Notes: generated by a model from the letters alone, not told the origin. A stretch of DNA of 43,751 nt from Rhodoflexus caldus (GCF_021206925.1 NZ_JAJPRF010000023.1:1-43751); one strand, 5' to 3'. Shown: positions 1 to 7,538, counted from the stretch's first letter. Made by a program: numbers and translations.

Positions 1-223
1 CATTGGACAGGTAGCTGTAAAAAATCACTTTGAGCATCATGCGCGGATGGTAGGCCGATGTGCCGCCACCCTTATAGCGCTTGACCAACTCTGCGATATC
101 CAATTGCTCCACTACCTGATCTACCAGCCGGACAGGATGGTTGTCAGGAATCTTATCAAAAATATTGACCGGAAACAGTTCGGGACTTTTGCCCGGTCGC
201 TGCTTAAAGACTACTTTGCCCAT
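1..223 (-). CDS. IS1182-like transposase, N-terminal part, cut by window edge
   Basis: Reading the minus strand from an ATG at 221-223 gives about 74 codons running off the left edge without a stop. The product begins MGKVVFKQRPGKSPELFPVN and continues with NHPVRLVDQVVEQLDI, then YKGGGTSAYHPRMMLKV. That is the N-terminal domain (DUF772 type) of IS1182-family DDE transposases, in which the YKGGG-YHPRMMLK stretch is characteristic. The catalytic DDE region lies outside the window, so whether the element is intact cannot be judged. A TATCTTTG box 24 nt upstream and an inverted-repeat end at 267-295 fit the left boundary of an insertion sequence. The family call is from motif memory; an IS5-group relative is the alternative. 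Confidence 0.8.
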   Translation of the reverse strand, partial: MGKVVFKQRPGKSPELFPVNIFDKIPDNHPVRLVDQVVEQLDIAELVKRYKGGGTSAYHPRMMLKVIFYSYLSN

Positions 224-246
224 GCACTTATATACTGCTTGCAAAG

Positions 247-254
247 CAAAGATA
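247..254 (-). promoter_or_regulatory. -7 box of the transposase promoter
   Basis: The minus strand reads TATCTTTG, a full match to the Bacteroidota -7 consensus TAnnTTTG, 23 nt before the transposase ATG. No TTTG is found at the expected -33 distance, so this rests on the -7 box alone. Confidence 0.4.
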
Positions 255-266
255 ATCAATTAATTA

Positions 267-295
267 GAGGCTGTCCAGACTTTTTGGACAGCCTC
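267..295. repeat. Inverted repeat at the IS left end, terminator-like
   Basis: GAGGCTGTCC (267-276) is mirrored perfectly by GGACAGCCTC (286-295) across a 9-nt loop, and a T-run follows on the plus strand. Read inward from 295 on the minus strand it begins GAGGCTGTCCAAAAAGTC, a typical insertion-sequence terminus. The hairpin would also stop outside transcription from entering the element. The exact IS boundary and target duplication cannot be fixed without the other end. Confidence 0.6.
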
Positions 296-400
296 TTTTT
301 TGTTACTTATCAGAGTAACATTTGCTTGCGGTGAGTTTTGTTGAGCAGGTAAAAACAGAATACACCGCTATTTCATATAAACCTGAAAATACAGAAGTTG

Positions 401-478
401 TTTGAGGAAATATTTTACGTAAGTAATTAAAAATCAAACAATTAAGCCTGACAGATTTTTTAAAATCCGTCAGGCTTA
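401..478 (+). repeat. Hairpin repeat family (AACCTGACAGG type), copy 1
   Basis: A near-perfect inverted repeat spans 443-478: TAAGCCTGAC at 443-452 pairs with GTCAGGCTTA at 469-478, and the inner GATTTT/AAAATC also pairs. The A-rich lead-in (TATTTTACGTAAGTAATTAA followed by AAATCAAAC) aligns with the lead-in of the copies near 7020 and 20180. This copy is the most diverged in its first 25 bases. Confidence 0.55.
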
Positions 479-479
479 G

Positions 480-652
480 TTAAGTAAGTGAGCAATTTAA
501 AACGACCTTTCAAATTTACCGCAAAGCCCACTGAGTATTACGCAAAGAGCGCTAAGTGTTTTTATGATAAATTTTTTCTTTGTGTACACTGCGGTTAAAC
601 CTTTGCGCACTCTGCGGTAAAAAAGAATGCGTTAATTTGCTCACCTGCTTAT
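480..652. repeat. MITE-like dispersed repeat, copy 1
   Basis: The element is bounded by TTAAGTAAGTGAGCA (480-494) and TGCTCACCTGCTTAT (638-652), which are inverted relative to each other with few mismatches. Inside it are TTACCGCAAAG on the left and CTTTGCGCACTCTGCGGTAA on the right, so the whole unit has imperfect dyad symmetry. The same unit occurs at 24911-25075 in the opposite orientation, at 31011-31155, and in a decayed form at 18345-18475. No coding frame is present. Confidence 0.75.
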
Positions 653-776
653 AAAAATCAGCAGAAAACTGCGCCATTTGCAACACGCTGTGTGCTTATG
701 CGATGCGCTGTCATGTGCTTACTTAAACAGGCCGCAATCCGAAATTATTCGCCCGAATTGCAGCCCATCGGCTGAT

Positions 777-1532
777 TTATACTTCTCTGTGTACTTGGCT
801 CATTACGCGATTCATGCGAATAATGCCAAATTTTTCCAGAATCACCATGATGACATAAGTCATGTCAATTTCGTGCCAGCGCACACCGCCAAAGTTGGGT
901 CTGCCCCCGAATCTGTGGTGATTGTTGTGGTAGGCTTCGCCCATCATCAGCCAGTCAAAAGGGAACAAGTTTTTGGAAGTATCGCTCACTTTAAAATTGG
1001 TGTAGCCGTATTTATGCGCAAACCAATTGATAATCATGCCGTGAATGGGTGCCATTAGCCATGCCACAGGCAAAAAAATCCATTGCCACCAAGCTGTTGC
1101 AAAAAAGTAAAAGAAAGCGGCATAGGCAAGCCCCCACGCAATGCGTGAGAACCACGAACTGGCAAACAGGTCAAATGACTGCCACTGCGGTACATTTTTC
1201 AGGAATCGCTCATCTACTTGTACCCGCTTTTTCAAAATATCCGTGTAGCGGTTTTTGGTGCGCCACATCATCAGAATCGGGTTGTGGTCATACTTGGGTG
1301 AGTGAGGGTCTTTTTCGGTATCTGCAAAAGCATGGTGCATGCGGTGCATCACGCCGTATGCATAAGCACTCAGATAATTAGAACCTTGTGTAAGCCATGT
1401 AAGCACAAAACAGATTCTTTCTGTCAGTTTGGACATACTGAAACTCTGGTGGGCAGCATAGCGATGAAGGAAAAAACTTTGAAAAAAAAGTCCTGAATAC
1501 CACAGGACAACAATGAAGATAAGTACTGTCAT
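777..1532 (-). CDS. Acyl-CoA (delta-9 type) fatty acid desaturase
   Basis: Membrane di-iron desaturase that introduces a double bond into acyl chains to adjust membrane fluidity. All three histidine boxes are visible in the 251-residue product: HRYAAH (23-28), HRMHH (63-67) and HNNHH (202-206). H164 and H173 lie in the hydrophobic second half, as in the family. Hydrophobic segments occur at about 2-22, 40-60 and 135-172. The protein is short for the family and starts almost directly in the first membrane segment; the ATG at 1530-1532 is the only good start. It lies 48 nt downstream of the DUF2490 gene on the same strand and may be co-transcribed with it. Substrate chain length and electron donor cannot be told from sequence. 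Confidence 0.92.
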   Translation of the reverse strand: MTVLIFIVVLWYSGLFFQSFFLHRYAAHQSFSMSKLTERICFVLTWLTQGSNYLSAYAYGVMHRMHHAFADTEKDPHSPKYDHNPILMMWRTKNRYTDILKKRVQVDERFLKNVPQWQSFDLFASSWFSRIAWGLAYAAFFYFFATAWWQWIFLPVAWLMAPIHGMIINWFAHKYGYTNFKVSDTSKNLFPFDWLMMGEAYHNNHHRFGGRPNFGGVRWHEIDMTYVIMVILEKFGIIRMNRVMSQVHREV

Positions 1533-1580
1533 TTTTTGGTAAGGAATGAATTTAAAACCCCAAAAGTCTGCAAAAGATTC

Positions 1581-2324
1581 CTAATTCTCCTTAATTTCCG
1601 ATTCTATGGTTGTACTTTTTGTTGTCGCTTTGCGCGAAAGTTCTATAAATAATCCAATTTGCAGGAAATCAGCACCTGTTTCATCATTGATGCGATAGTC
1701 AAACTGGTGCAAATAGCCGACTTGCAGCGAAACTTGCGGCGAAAACCGATGATTGAGCGTAAAAGCCAGACGGTTGCGCTCAAAATAGGGCTCACGGTCG
1801 GTAAAAAATAATTCGTTGGTAACGCTGAACAAATAGGGCTGATAGCCTTTTTTGTCATCCCCGAAAGGATAGGCAGCCCCCAAGCGATAGCGGAAACGGT
1901 TGCGGTAGCCATTAGCAGAAAAACGCATTTCCATTCGGTAGCGCTGCTCTATTTTTAACTTACCGATGTATTGTGTCAGCGAAAGATGCGGCCACAGGCG
2001 GATTTCGCTGTTATTCTTCGGGCGCACAAAATCTCCTCCTTCACGGTAAGTGTCATATTGCCCCATGCCCATACCCGCATATACATTTGGGTAAACTTTG
2101 TAGGTAAAACCGCCTTTGTATTCGTGATAGTGGAAATGGTCGTAGAAACGCAGTGAGCGCAACTGTGCCTCAGCGAAAAAGCTCAACTGCGGCGTGTAGG
2201 CATAGCGAATGTTGATTGTATTCCAACTGCCCAATGTTTCGTCTTGTCCCTTTGCTTGTGGGGCAAGGCTGCATAAACACACTGCAAGCAACCCAATGCT
2301 TGTCAAATAACTGTTTTTTGCCAT
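1581..2324 (-). CDS. DUF2490-family outer-membrane barrel protein
   Basis: A 247-residue exported protein. The start chosen (ATG at 2322-2324) gives a signal peptide MAKNSYLTSIGLLAVCLCSL ending near PQAKGQ. An upstream in-frame start at 2372 is ruled out because it lies before the promoter -7 box. After the signal come alternating aromatic and polar strands (for example YTPQLSFFAEAQLRS, KIEQRYRMEMRF, NRLAFTLNHRFSPQVSLQVG), typical of a small outer-membrane barrel. The motif set WNTINIRY, EQRYRMEMRF and YRLGAAYPF matches DUF2490, a common Bacteroidota family of unknown function. The last 20 residues are charged and probably periplasmic. Confidence 0.75.
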   Translation of the reverse strand: MAKNSYLTSIGLLAVCLCSLAPQAKGQDETLGSWNTINIRYAYTPQLSFFAEAQLRSLRFYDHFHYHEYKGGFTYKVYPNVYAGMGMGQYDTYREGGDFVRPKNNSEIRLWPHLSLTQYIGKLKIEQRYRMEMRFSANGYRNRFRYRLGAAYPFGDDKKGYQPYLFSVTNELFFTDREPYFERNRLAFTLNHRFSPQVSLQVGYLHQFDYRINDETGADFLQIGLFIELSRKATTKSTTIESEIKEN

Positions 2325-2344
2325 TCCGTCTGTCAAAAAGACGG

Positions 2345-2373
2345 CAAATGTAGCCAATAAGCAGTTGTGCAAC
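2345..2373 (-). promoter_or_regulatory. Bacteroidota-type promoter for the DUF2490-desaturase pair
   Basis: On the minus strand GTTG (2370-2373) and TACATTTG (2345-2352) are separated by 17 nt. The second is an exact TAnnTTTG -7 box and the first is one mismatch from TTTG. Transcription would begin about 15 nt before the ATG at 2324, which decides the start codon of the downstream gene. Confidence 0.6.
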
Positions 2374-2413
2374 CAAGCCGTTTAAATTGAGCCTAAAATT
2401 TTTATGTTTAACC

Positions 2414-2462
2414 AAAAAAATCGGAAGCCTCTGCATGGTGATAACTGCCATGTGAGGCTTCC
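2414..2462 (-). terminator. Rho-independent terminator downstream of thrS
   Basis: GGAAGCCTC (2423-2431) pairs with GAGGCTTCC (2454-2462). The inner arms CATGG/CCATG extend the hairpin after a small internal loop. On the minus strand the stem is followed by CGATTTTTTTGG. It ends minus-strand transcripts arriving from thrS and separates them from the promoter at 2345. Confidence 0.75.
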
Positions 2463-2478
2463 AATCAGTTGATACACG

Positions 2479-2560
2479 AACCTGACAGGTTTTTGATACC
2501 TGTTAGGTTTAAATACGTGTTTTTCAAGTATTTACACGCACTTTTTTACAAATCTCCTGC
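2479..2560 (-). repeat. Hairpin repeat family, copy 2 (minus orientation)
   Basis: AACCTGACAGGT (2479-2490) pairs with ACCTGTTAGGTT (2498-2509) across a 7-nt loop. The flank to 2560, read on the minus strand, contains AGATTTGTAAAAAAGTGCGTG and then TACTTGAAAAACACGTATTT, matching the lead-in of the other copies. It lies in the thrS 3' untranslated region. Confidence 0.7.
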
Positions 2561-2590
2561 GTTTTTATATACTTCGCTAATGAGCGCTTG

Positions 2591-4531
2591 CTAATGGTTC
2601 AAAGCCGCGTGAATTTGTTCTTTGAAGTAGGCTATGAAGCCATCAATCGGCATACTTCCCAAGTCGCCATCGCCTTTTTTGCGGACAGCTACGGTGCGCT
2701 CTTGCTGCTCTTTTTCGCCTACAATCAGCATGAACGGTACTTTCTTAACCTCTGCATCGCGGATTTTACGTCCGATTTTTTCATCGCGTTCGTCTAAATA
2801 TCCGGCAATGTCATTTTCCTGCAACAGATTAAATAATTCCTGTGCATAGTCCTGATATTTTTCCGAAATTGGCAATACTGCCACTTGGTCAGGCGACAGC
2901 CACAGCGGGAAATTGCCGGCGCAGTGTTCGGTGAGTACGGCCACAAAACGCTCCATAGAGCCGAAAGGCGCGCGGTGAATCATCACCGGCCTGTGTCGCT
3001 GATTATCAGCCCCGATGTACTCCAACTCAAAGCGATTGGGCAGGTTGTAGTCCACCTGAATGGTGCCCAGTTGCCACTTGCGCCCCAGTGCATCTTTCAC
3101 CATGAAATCCAGTTTAGGGCCATAGAATGCGGCTTCGCCATATTCCACTACGGTTTTCATGCCTTTTTCCTGTGTGGCCTCAATAATGGCACTTTCTGCT
3201 TTTTCCCACAGTTCATCATCGCCTATGTACTTGCTGCGGTCTTCTTGGTCGCGGAGCGATACTTGGGCAATGTACTCCTCAAATCCTAATGCCGAAAACA
3301 CATACAGTACAAGGTCAATTACCTTCTTGAACTCCTCTTTTACTTGGTCGGGGCGGCAGAAAATATGCGCATCGTCTTGCGTAAAGCCGCGCACACGGGT
3401 CAGACCGTGCAACTCACCACTTTGCTCGTAGCGATAAACCGTACCGAACTCTGCCAAACGCAGCGGCAAATCGCGGTAGGAACGCGGTTTGGCTTTATAA
3501 ATTTCGCAGTGATGCGGGCAGTTCATTGGTTTGAGCAGGAACTCTTCGTCTTCATCGGGCGTATGGATGGGTTGGAAAGAATCCTTGCCGTATTTAGCAA
3601 AGTGCCCGGAAGTTATATAAAGTTGCTTGCTGCCGATGTGTGGCGTAACTACCTGCTGATACCCTGACTTAACCTGTGCTTTTTTCAGGAACTGCTCCAA
3701 GCGGTCGCGGAGGATAGCTCCTTTGGGCAACCACAGTGGCAAACCTTGCCCTACTTTTTCAGAGAAAGTAAAGAGTTCCAACTCTTTGCCCAGTTTGCGG
3801 TGGTCGCGTTTTTTGGCTTCTTCCAGCAGGGTGAGGTACTCTTTCAGTTCCTTGTCTTTGGGGAAAGTGATGCCGTAAATGCGGGTCAGCATCTTATTTT
3901 TTTCGTTGCCCCGCCAGTATGCACCGGCTGTGTTCAAAAGTTTAACAGCCTTGATAAATCCTGTGTCGGGAATGTGCGGCCCGCGGCACAGGTCGGTAAA
4001 ATTACCTTGCTGATAGAAAGTAATTTCGCCGTCATTAAGGCCTTCTATCAGTTCTAACTTATACGGGTCGCCTTTTTCGGTAAAATAAGCAACAGCATCG
4101 GCCTTACTTACTTCAGAACGCTTGAAAGTGTTTTTCTGCTTGGCAAGTTCCAGCATTTTTGCCTCGATTTTTTCAAAGGCATCTTGCGTAAAGGTATGGC
4201 CGTTGAAATCGATGTCGTAGTAAAAGCCGTTTTCAATAGCCGGGCCAATACCTAATTTGATGCCCGGATAAAGGGCTTCCAGCGCTTCTGCCATCAGGTG
4301 CGCCGATGAATGCCAGAAAGTGGCCTTGCCTTCTGCGTCGTTCCATGTCAGCAGTTGCACGGTAGCATCTTGCATAATCGGGCGGGTGGCGTCCCATACC
4401 TCACCATTGACCTTGGCAGCCAGCACGTTGCGCGCCAGACCTTCACTGATGCTTAGTGCGATGTCCATTCCGGACGAACCTTGGGCAAACTCACGAACGT
4501 TGCCGTCGGGAAGTGTAATTTTGATGTTCAT
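2591..4531 (-). CDS. thrS: Threonine--tRNA ligase
   Basis: Class II aminoacyl-tRNA synthetase that charges tRNA-Thr in the cytosol; 646 residues, normal for the family. Domains in order: TGS (about 1-62), SAD editing domain with HSSAH (74-78) and C182/H186 in LCRGPH, catalytic core (about 250-540), HGTP anticodon-binding domain (about 545-640). Zinc ligands C338 (MNCPHH), H389 (DDAHIF) and H519 (IHRAPFGS) are all present, as is motif 2 around 364-385 and motif 3 with R520 and R528. The editing site looks intact, so serine mischarging should be corrected. infC and rplT do not follow it here; downstream comes a repeat and a terminator. A hairpin sits directly before its start codon. Confidence 0.98.
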   Translation of the reverse strand: MNIKITLPDGNVREFAQGSSGMDIALSISEGLARNVLAAKVNGEVWDATRPIMQDATVQLLTWNDAEGKATFWHSSAHLMAEALEALYPGIKLGIGPAIENGFYYDIDFNGHTFTQDAFEKIEAKMLELAKQKNTFKRSEVSKADAVAYFTEKGDPYKLELIEGLNDGEITFYQQGNFTDLCRGPHIPDTGFIKAVKLLNTAGAYWRGNEKNKMLTRIYGITFPKDKELKEYLTLLEEAKKRDHRKLGKELELFTFSEKVGQGLPLWLPKGAILRDRLEQFLKKAQVKSGYQQVVTPHIGSKQLYITSGHFAKYGKDSFQPIHTPDEDEEFLLKPMNCPHHCEIYKAKPRSYRDLPLRLAEFGTVYRYEQSGELHGLTRVRGFTQDDAHIFCRPDQVKEEFKKVIDLVLYVFSALGFEEYIAQVSLRDQEDRSKYIGDDELWEKAESAIIEATQEKGMKTVVEYGEAAFYGPKLDFMVKDALGRKWQLGTIQVDYNLPNRFELEYIGADNQRHRPVMIHRAPFGSMERFVAVLTEHCAGNFPLWLSPDQVAVLPISEKYQDYAQELFNLLQENDIAGYLDERDEKIGRKIRDAEVKKVPFMLIVGEKEQQERTVAVRKKGDGDLGSMPIDGFIAYFKEQIHAALNH

Positions 4532-4540
4532 ATCAGATAA

Positions 4541-4575
4541 AAAATTAAAAAGCGCTTGCGTACAACTGCAAGCGC
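4541..4575 (-). terminator. Hairpin with U-tract immediately upstream of thrS (terminator or leader control element)
   Basis: On the minus strand GCGCTTGC (4568-4575) and GCAAGCGC (4552-4559) form a perfect 8-bp stem with loop AGTTGTAC, followed by TTTTTAATTTT (4541-4551). It lies between the lipoprotein stop (4598) and the thrS ATG (4531), so the U-rich tail is also the thrS 5' leader. It can be the terminator of the lipoprotein gene, an attenuator of thrS, or both. Confidence 0.75.
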
Positions 4576-4597
4576 AACGGACAAATTATTTACGGTA

Positions 4598-4828
4598 CTA
4601 TTTAGGGAAAAACTTGTCGCGAATAGCGCCTATACGCTCCTGAGTTTTACCTGTTTTATCGTCTTCGTACTTATTGGCCAATTGCAGCGCAGGGCCGCCA
4701 ATATCGCCGTAAATGCGTGTGTCGTCGGCATTAACAGGCACTAACTTGGCACGGTTGTGATTTTTGATGCCGCAGGAAGCAGCACCCAGCAAAATGAATG
4801 CGAATAATGCAAAGCGAATTTTCTTCAT
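4598..4828 (-). CDS. Small exported or lipoprotein-like protein, unknown function
   Basis: A 76-residue product starting MKKIRFALFAFILLGAASC. Residues 1-19 are a signal sequence and AASC looks like a lipobox with C19 as the lipidated residue, although A at -3 is weaker than the usual L. The mature part is short and charged (KNHNRAKLVPVN, then ANKYEDDKTGKTQERIG) and I recognise no domain. The start at 4828 was preferred over the longer frame to 4915, because the longer one overlaps the thioesterase and buries the signal peptide. It begins 28 nt after the thioesterase stop and is probably transcribed with it. Confidence 0.65.
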   Translation of the reverse strand: MKKIRFALFAFILLGAASCGIKNHNRAKLVPVNADDTRIYGDIGGPALQLANKYEDDKTGKTQERIGAIRDKFFPK

Positions 4829-4856
4829 CGTTATAATATGATTCGGTTTTATGAAT

Positions 4857-5300
4857 TTAAAATTGTTGTGAACGAATGGCGGGCAACCCTGTATTGGCCA
4901 TGTTGGTTGTTGCACGGCTCAACAGTGTTCCCGATTCATTATAAAGTTCTGCCACCGCATTGACAATCGTTTTACCTGCACGGGTAACTTTTGAACGTGC
5001 GATAACTTTTTCGCCAACTTTTGCGGGTGCAAGAAAATCCACCGACAAATTTACCGACACATACAGATTTTCAAGCCCATACAAGGCGACCGTCATGCCG
5101 ACAATGTCATCCAAAATAGCCGAGTGAATACCGCCGTGGAGCATCCCCGCCGGATTGGTCATTTCTTTGCGAACGATAAATTCGGCTTCCATTTCTCCCT
5201 GTTCCACCACTCTCAGCGTGCCGTTCAGCCATTGGGTAAATGGTGGCGCAGGCATTTCAGAAGCAGGTCGGCCAATGTATTGTCGGAAATATTCCAGCAT
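4857..5300 (-). CDS. PaaI-type hotdog-fold thioesterase
   Basis: A 147-residue single hotdog domain that probably hydrolyses an acyl- or aryl-CoA thioester in the cytosol. The family motif appears as NPAGMLHGGIHSAILDD, with H55-G56-G57 and acidic residues D64/D65 on the central helix. The following strands (YVSVNLSVDFLAPA, then GEKVIARSKVTRAGKTI) fit PaaI/YbgC-like sheets. The start is the ATG at 5298-5300; a longer frame would begin with TTG at 5318, which overlaps the promoter -7 box. The real substrate is unknown; phenylacetyl-CoA genes are not nearby. Confidence 0.85.
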   Translation of the reverse strand: MLEYFRQYIGRPASEMPAPPFTQWLNGTLRVVEQGEMEAEFIVRKEMTNPAGMLHGGIHSAILDDIVGMTVALYGLENLYVSVNLSVDFLAPAKVGEKVIARSKVTRAGKTIVNAVAELYNESGTLLSRATTNMANTGLPAIRSQQF

Positions 5301-5315
5301 CACTATTTTTTTGTG

Positions 5316-5345
5316 CAAATATATATAAACAAGGCGTTTTTCAAA
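5316..5345 (-). promoter_or_regulatory. Bacteroidota-type promoter for the thioesterase-lipoprotein unit
   Basis: The minus strand has TTTG (5342-5345), 18 nt, then TATATTTG (5316-5323), full matches to both boxes of the Bacteroidota consensus. The ATG follows after 15 nt, giving a very short leader. Confidence 0.7.
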
Positions 5346-5438
5346 TCCGATAACTGTTTAGTGTTTGGCCTCTGTGCAATCGGGAAAGTCAATGCTCTGC
5401 GGCAGGGGTTATAGCATCGTACAAAGTATACCGCTAAC

Positions 5439-5469
5439 GGGCTTTCAGGACACCTGCTGCTGAAAGCCC
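5439..5469. repeat. Perfect 10-bp inverted repeat in the cinA-thioesterase gap
   Basis: GGGCTTTCAG (5439-5448) and CTGAAAGCCC (5460-5469) flank an 11-nt loop. It lies about 80 nt downstream of the cinA stop. No U-run follows on either strand, so it may be a transcript-stabilising or Rho-related 3' hairpin rather than a classical terminator. Confidence 0.55.
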
Positions 5470-5546
5470 CGACAACGGCTTTTGATAAAGGCGATTTTAG
5501 GTTGCCTGTGAGCATACCGCCTTGTTGAGGCAGGGTGAACGTTGCG

Positions 5547-6794
5547 TTATAAAGAAAGTTGTTTTCTTACCAAATCGAGAACAGCATTAGAGGTTAGGCT
5601 GATGTTGAGGCTGCGCTCCTGTGAAAGGGCTAATTTTTTGGCAATTACCTGTGTACCGTCGGCGTAGCCTATCCATACCGTACCTACGGGTTTTTCGGGT
5701 GTGCCGCCATTGGGGCCTGCGATGCCTGTGGTAGCAATGCCGATGCTTGCTCCGTAGCGCACTCGCACGTTTTCCGCCATTTGGCGAACGGTCTCTTCAC
5801 TGACCGCCCCGTGCGCCGCCAGTGTTTCGGGCAGCACGCCTAATTGCGAAACTTTTACCTCGTTGCTGTACGCCACAATACCGCCTACAAAATAACGGCT
5901 CGAGCCGGCATGTTGCGTAAACTGATGGGCAATGTAGCCGCCCGTACAACTTTCGGCAGTAGCAATGGTTTTACCTTGCTCGAGCAGCAGCGCGGCCACG
6001 GTAGTTTCTATCTCGTCATCATCGTAGCCGTAGAAGTGTTTGCCGATAATGGCCACTACTTTTTCCGTTTCGCGGTTGATATCGGCCAACAGGGCATCAC
6101 GGTCTTTGCCTATACCCGTGATGCGCAGGCGCACCTGCCCCATGCGCGGCAGATAGGCCAGTTTCAGATGTGGCGGCAGTGCCAGTTCCCATTCCTCTAT
6201 CATATCGGAAAGCGTAGATTCGGGAATGTTGATGGTTTTAATCATCCGATGAATGATGTGGGGCGTTTCAAACCGTTCCTGCAACATGGGCAGCACTGCC
6301 TCTTTCATCATTTTTTTCATCTCATAAGGCACGCCTGCCATAGAAACAAACACCTTGCCGTGGTGCTCAAACCACATGCCCGGAGCCGTGCCAATCAGGT
6401 TTTGTAATACCTTACAGTTGGCCGGCACGTAGGCTTGTTGCCGATTGGTAGGCGTAACTTCACGCCCGCGGGCACTGAACAGGCGCGTAATGTTGTCTAA
6501 TACCGACTGGTCAAATACCAGTTCCGTACCGAAATAATCTGCCAGCGTACGCTTGGTAATATCGTCTTTGGTAGGGCCTAAACCTCCTGTTATCAGAATG
6601 ATGTCGGCCACTGCTTCGGCAGCCTGCAAGGCATTTACAATGGCACTTTGGTTATCGCCTACGGACGTTTTGCGGATGGTACGAACGCCGATTTTATCTA
6701 ACTCGGCGCTTATCCATTGAGAGTTGGTATCGGTTATCTGCCCGTAAAGTATTTCGTCGCCAATGGTGATAATTTCGGCAAGAACTTGTTTCAT
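5547..6794 (-). CDS. cinA: CinA-like NMN amidohydrolase / ADP-ribose pyrophosphatase
   Basis: A 415-residue two-domain protein. The N-terminal MoCF/COG1058 domain (about 5-175) carries ITGGLGPTKDDITKRT (68-83) and belongs to the ADP-ribose pyrophosphatase half. The C-terminal CinA/PncC domain (about 255-412) carries ESCTGG (281-286) and TTGIAGPNGG (355-364), in which S282 and C283 lie in the deamidase active-site loop. Such enzymes recycle the pyridine nucleotide by-product NMN to nicotinate mononucleotide. The full-length fusion is the standard bacterial form. The ATG at 6792-6794 gives MKQVLAEIITIGDEIL, the usual start. recA is not adjacent. Confidence 0.93.
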   Translation of the reverse strand: MKQVLAEIITIGDEILYGQITDTNSQWISAELDKIGVRTIRKTSVGDNQSAIVNALQAAEAVADIILITGGLGPTKDDITKRTLADYFGTELVFDQSVLDNITRLFSARGREVTPTNRQQAYVPANCKVLQNLIGTAPGMWFEHHGKVFVSMAGVPYEMKKMMKEAVLPMLQERFETPHIIHRMIKTINIPESTLSDMIEEWELALPPHLKLAYLPRMGQVRLRITGIGKDRDALLADINRETEKVVAIIGKHFYGYDDDEIETTVAALLLEQGKTIATAESCTGGYIAHQFTQHAGSSRYFVGGIVAYSNEVKVSQLGVLPETLAAHGAVSEETVRQMAENVRVRYGASIGIATTGIAGPNGGTPEKPVGTVWIGYADGTQVIAKKLALSQERSLNISLTSNAVLDLVRKQLSL

Positions 6795-6994
6795 AGCTTG
6801 TGATTTTTCAGGGCTTGAAATTACATCTTTCGGCAGATATGTCCATCAAATAGCGAAAACAGATGTAACCTTGCAAGGAGCAGCTACGGGGTGCGTGCAT
6901 GATATTCTAATGACGAAGCCTTCCCAAAAAGCACCTCATAAAATTTTCGGCGGATGCACGCGCTCACAGGCGGGAAAATAATACAAGTCGCAAA

Positions 6995-7075
6995 GTGATT
7001 TTGCGAAAAATGTTTTGTATAAGTGGTTGAAAAACAAAATTTTAAACCTGACGGGCTTGGGATACCCGTCAGGTT
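6995..7075 (+). repeat. Hairpin repeat family, copy 3
   Basis: The lead-in GTGATTTTGCGAAAAATG, then TTTTGTATAAGTGGTTGAAA, is followed by AACCTGACGGG (7045-7055) and its exact complement CCCGTCAGGTT (7065-7075). It fills most of the gap between hsp20 and cinA. The rest of that gap (6795-6994) shows only an inverted repeat TTACATCT (6821-6828) / AGATGTAA (6861-6868), which could be an operator in front of cinA. Confidence 0.75.
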
Positions 7076-7091
7076 GGTATGCATCGGGGGC

Positions 7092-7538
7092 TTATTGAAT
7101 CATAATCTGCTTGTTGGCGCTTGTAACCTGTTTGTAGGGCAGTTGCAAGTACAAAATGCCGTTTTCATAGCGCGCGCTGATGGCATCTGCATTCACGTTG
7201 TCAGGCAATTTGAATGAGCGCTCCAGCATCTCGTGGTTGTATTCGTGCAGGATGTATTCCTTTTCCTGTTTGCTGTGCTTAACTTTCTTGTCGGCTTTTA
7301 CGGTCAGGATGCCCTGATGCACACTGATTTCTATGTCGTCTTTGTCAAATCCCGGCGCTACGACTTCTATTTCATAAGCCTCGCCATTTTTGCTGATGTT
7401 GGCAGCCGTGTGCGGTGCAATGGATATATGGTCGCCCAATGGGGAGCGGCCTAAAAATTCGTTATCGCCAAAATAATGACCATAGCGTTCGCCAAAACGA
7501 TGAAAGGGATTATTGCGGCGTGGGAATAGCGTTTCCAT
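7092..7538 (-). CDS. Hsp20/alpha-crystallin small heat-shock protein
   Basis: ATP-independent holdase chaperone of 148 residues. The alpha-crystallin domain (about 37-140) shows AANISKNGEAYEIEVVAPGF at its start, DDIEISVHQGILTV in the middle and YENGILYLQLPYK at the end, the last matching the A-x-x-x-n-GvL signature. The N-terminal arm (METLFPRRNNPFHRFGERYG) is aromatic and basic, as usual. The C-terminal IMI motif in KQIMIQ is the I-x-I/V oligomerisation anchor. The start is the ATG at 7536-7538; a longer frame to 7598 would start with TTG. No clear heat-shock operator is visible in the 80-nt gap to the next gene. Confidence 0.93.
   Translation of the reverse strand: METLFPRRNNPFHRFGERYGHYFGDNEFLGRSPLGDHISIAPHTAANISKNGEAYEIEVVAPGFDKDDIEISVHQGILTVKADKKVKHSKQEKEYILHEYNHEMLERSFKLPDNVNADAISARYENGILYLQLPYKQVTSANKQIMIQ

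Larger units (their letters stand above)
224..776. other. Gene-free stretch between IS end and desaturase, filled with repeats
   Basis: This 553-bp stretch has no convincing coding frame; the short plus-strand frame over 47-334 is an antisense shadow of the transposase. It holds, in order, the transposase promoter-like box (247-254), the IS-end hairpin (267-295), one copy of the hairpin repeat family (401-478) and one copy of the MITE-like family (480-652). The remaining 653-776 shows nothing recognisable. Confidence 0.7.

Noticed and set aside
480-652. CRISPR array
   Set aside because: The repeats are single dispersed units thousands of bases apart, with no regular spacers and no cas genes.
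678-1058. Plus-strand open frame of 126 codons
   Set aside because: It is the complement of the desaturase carrying the HNNHH box; shadow only.
6821-6868. Riboswitch upstream of cinA
   Set aside because: Only one 8-bp inverted repeat (TTACATCT/AGATGTAA) is present, with no further conserved structure; at most an operator.
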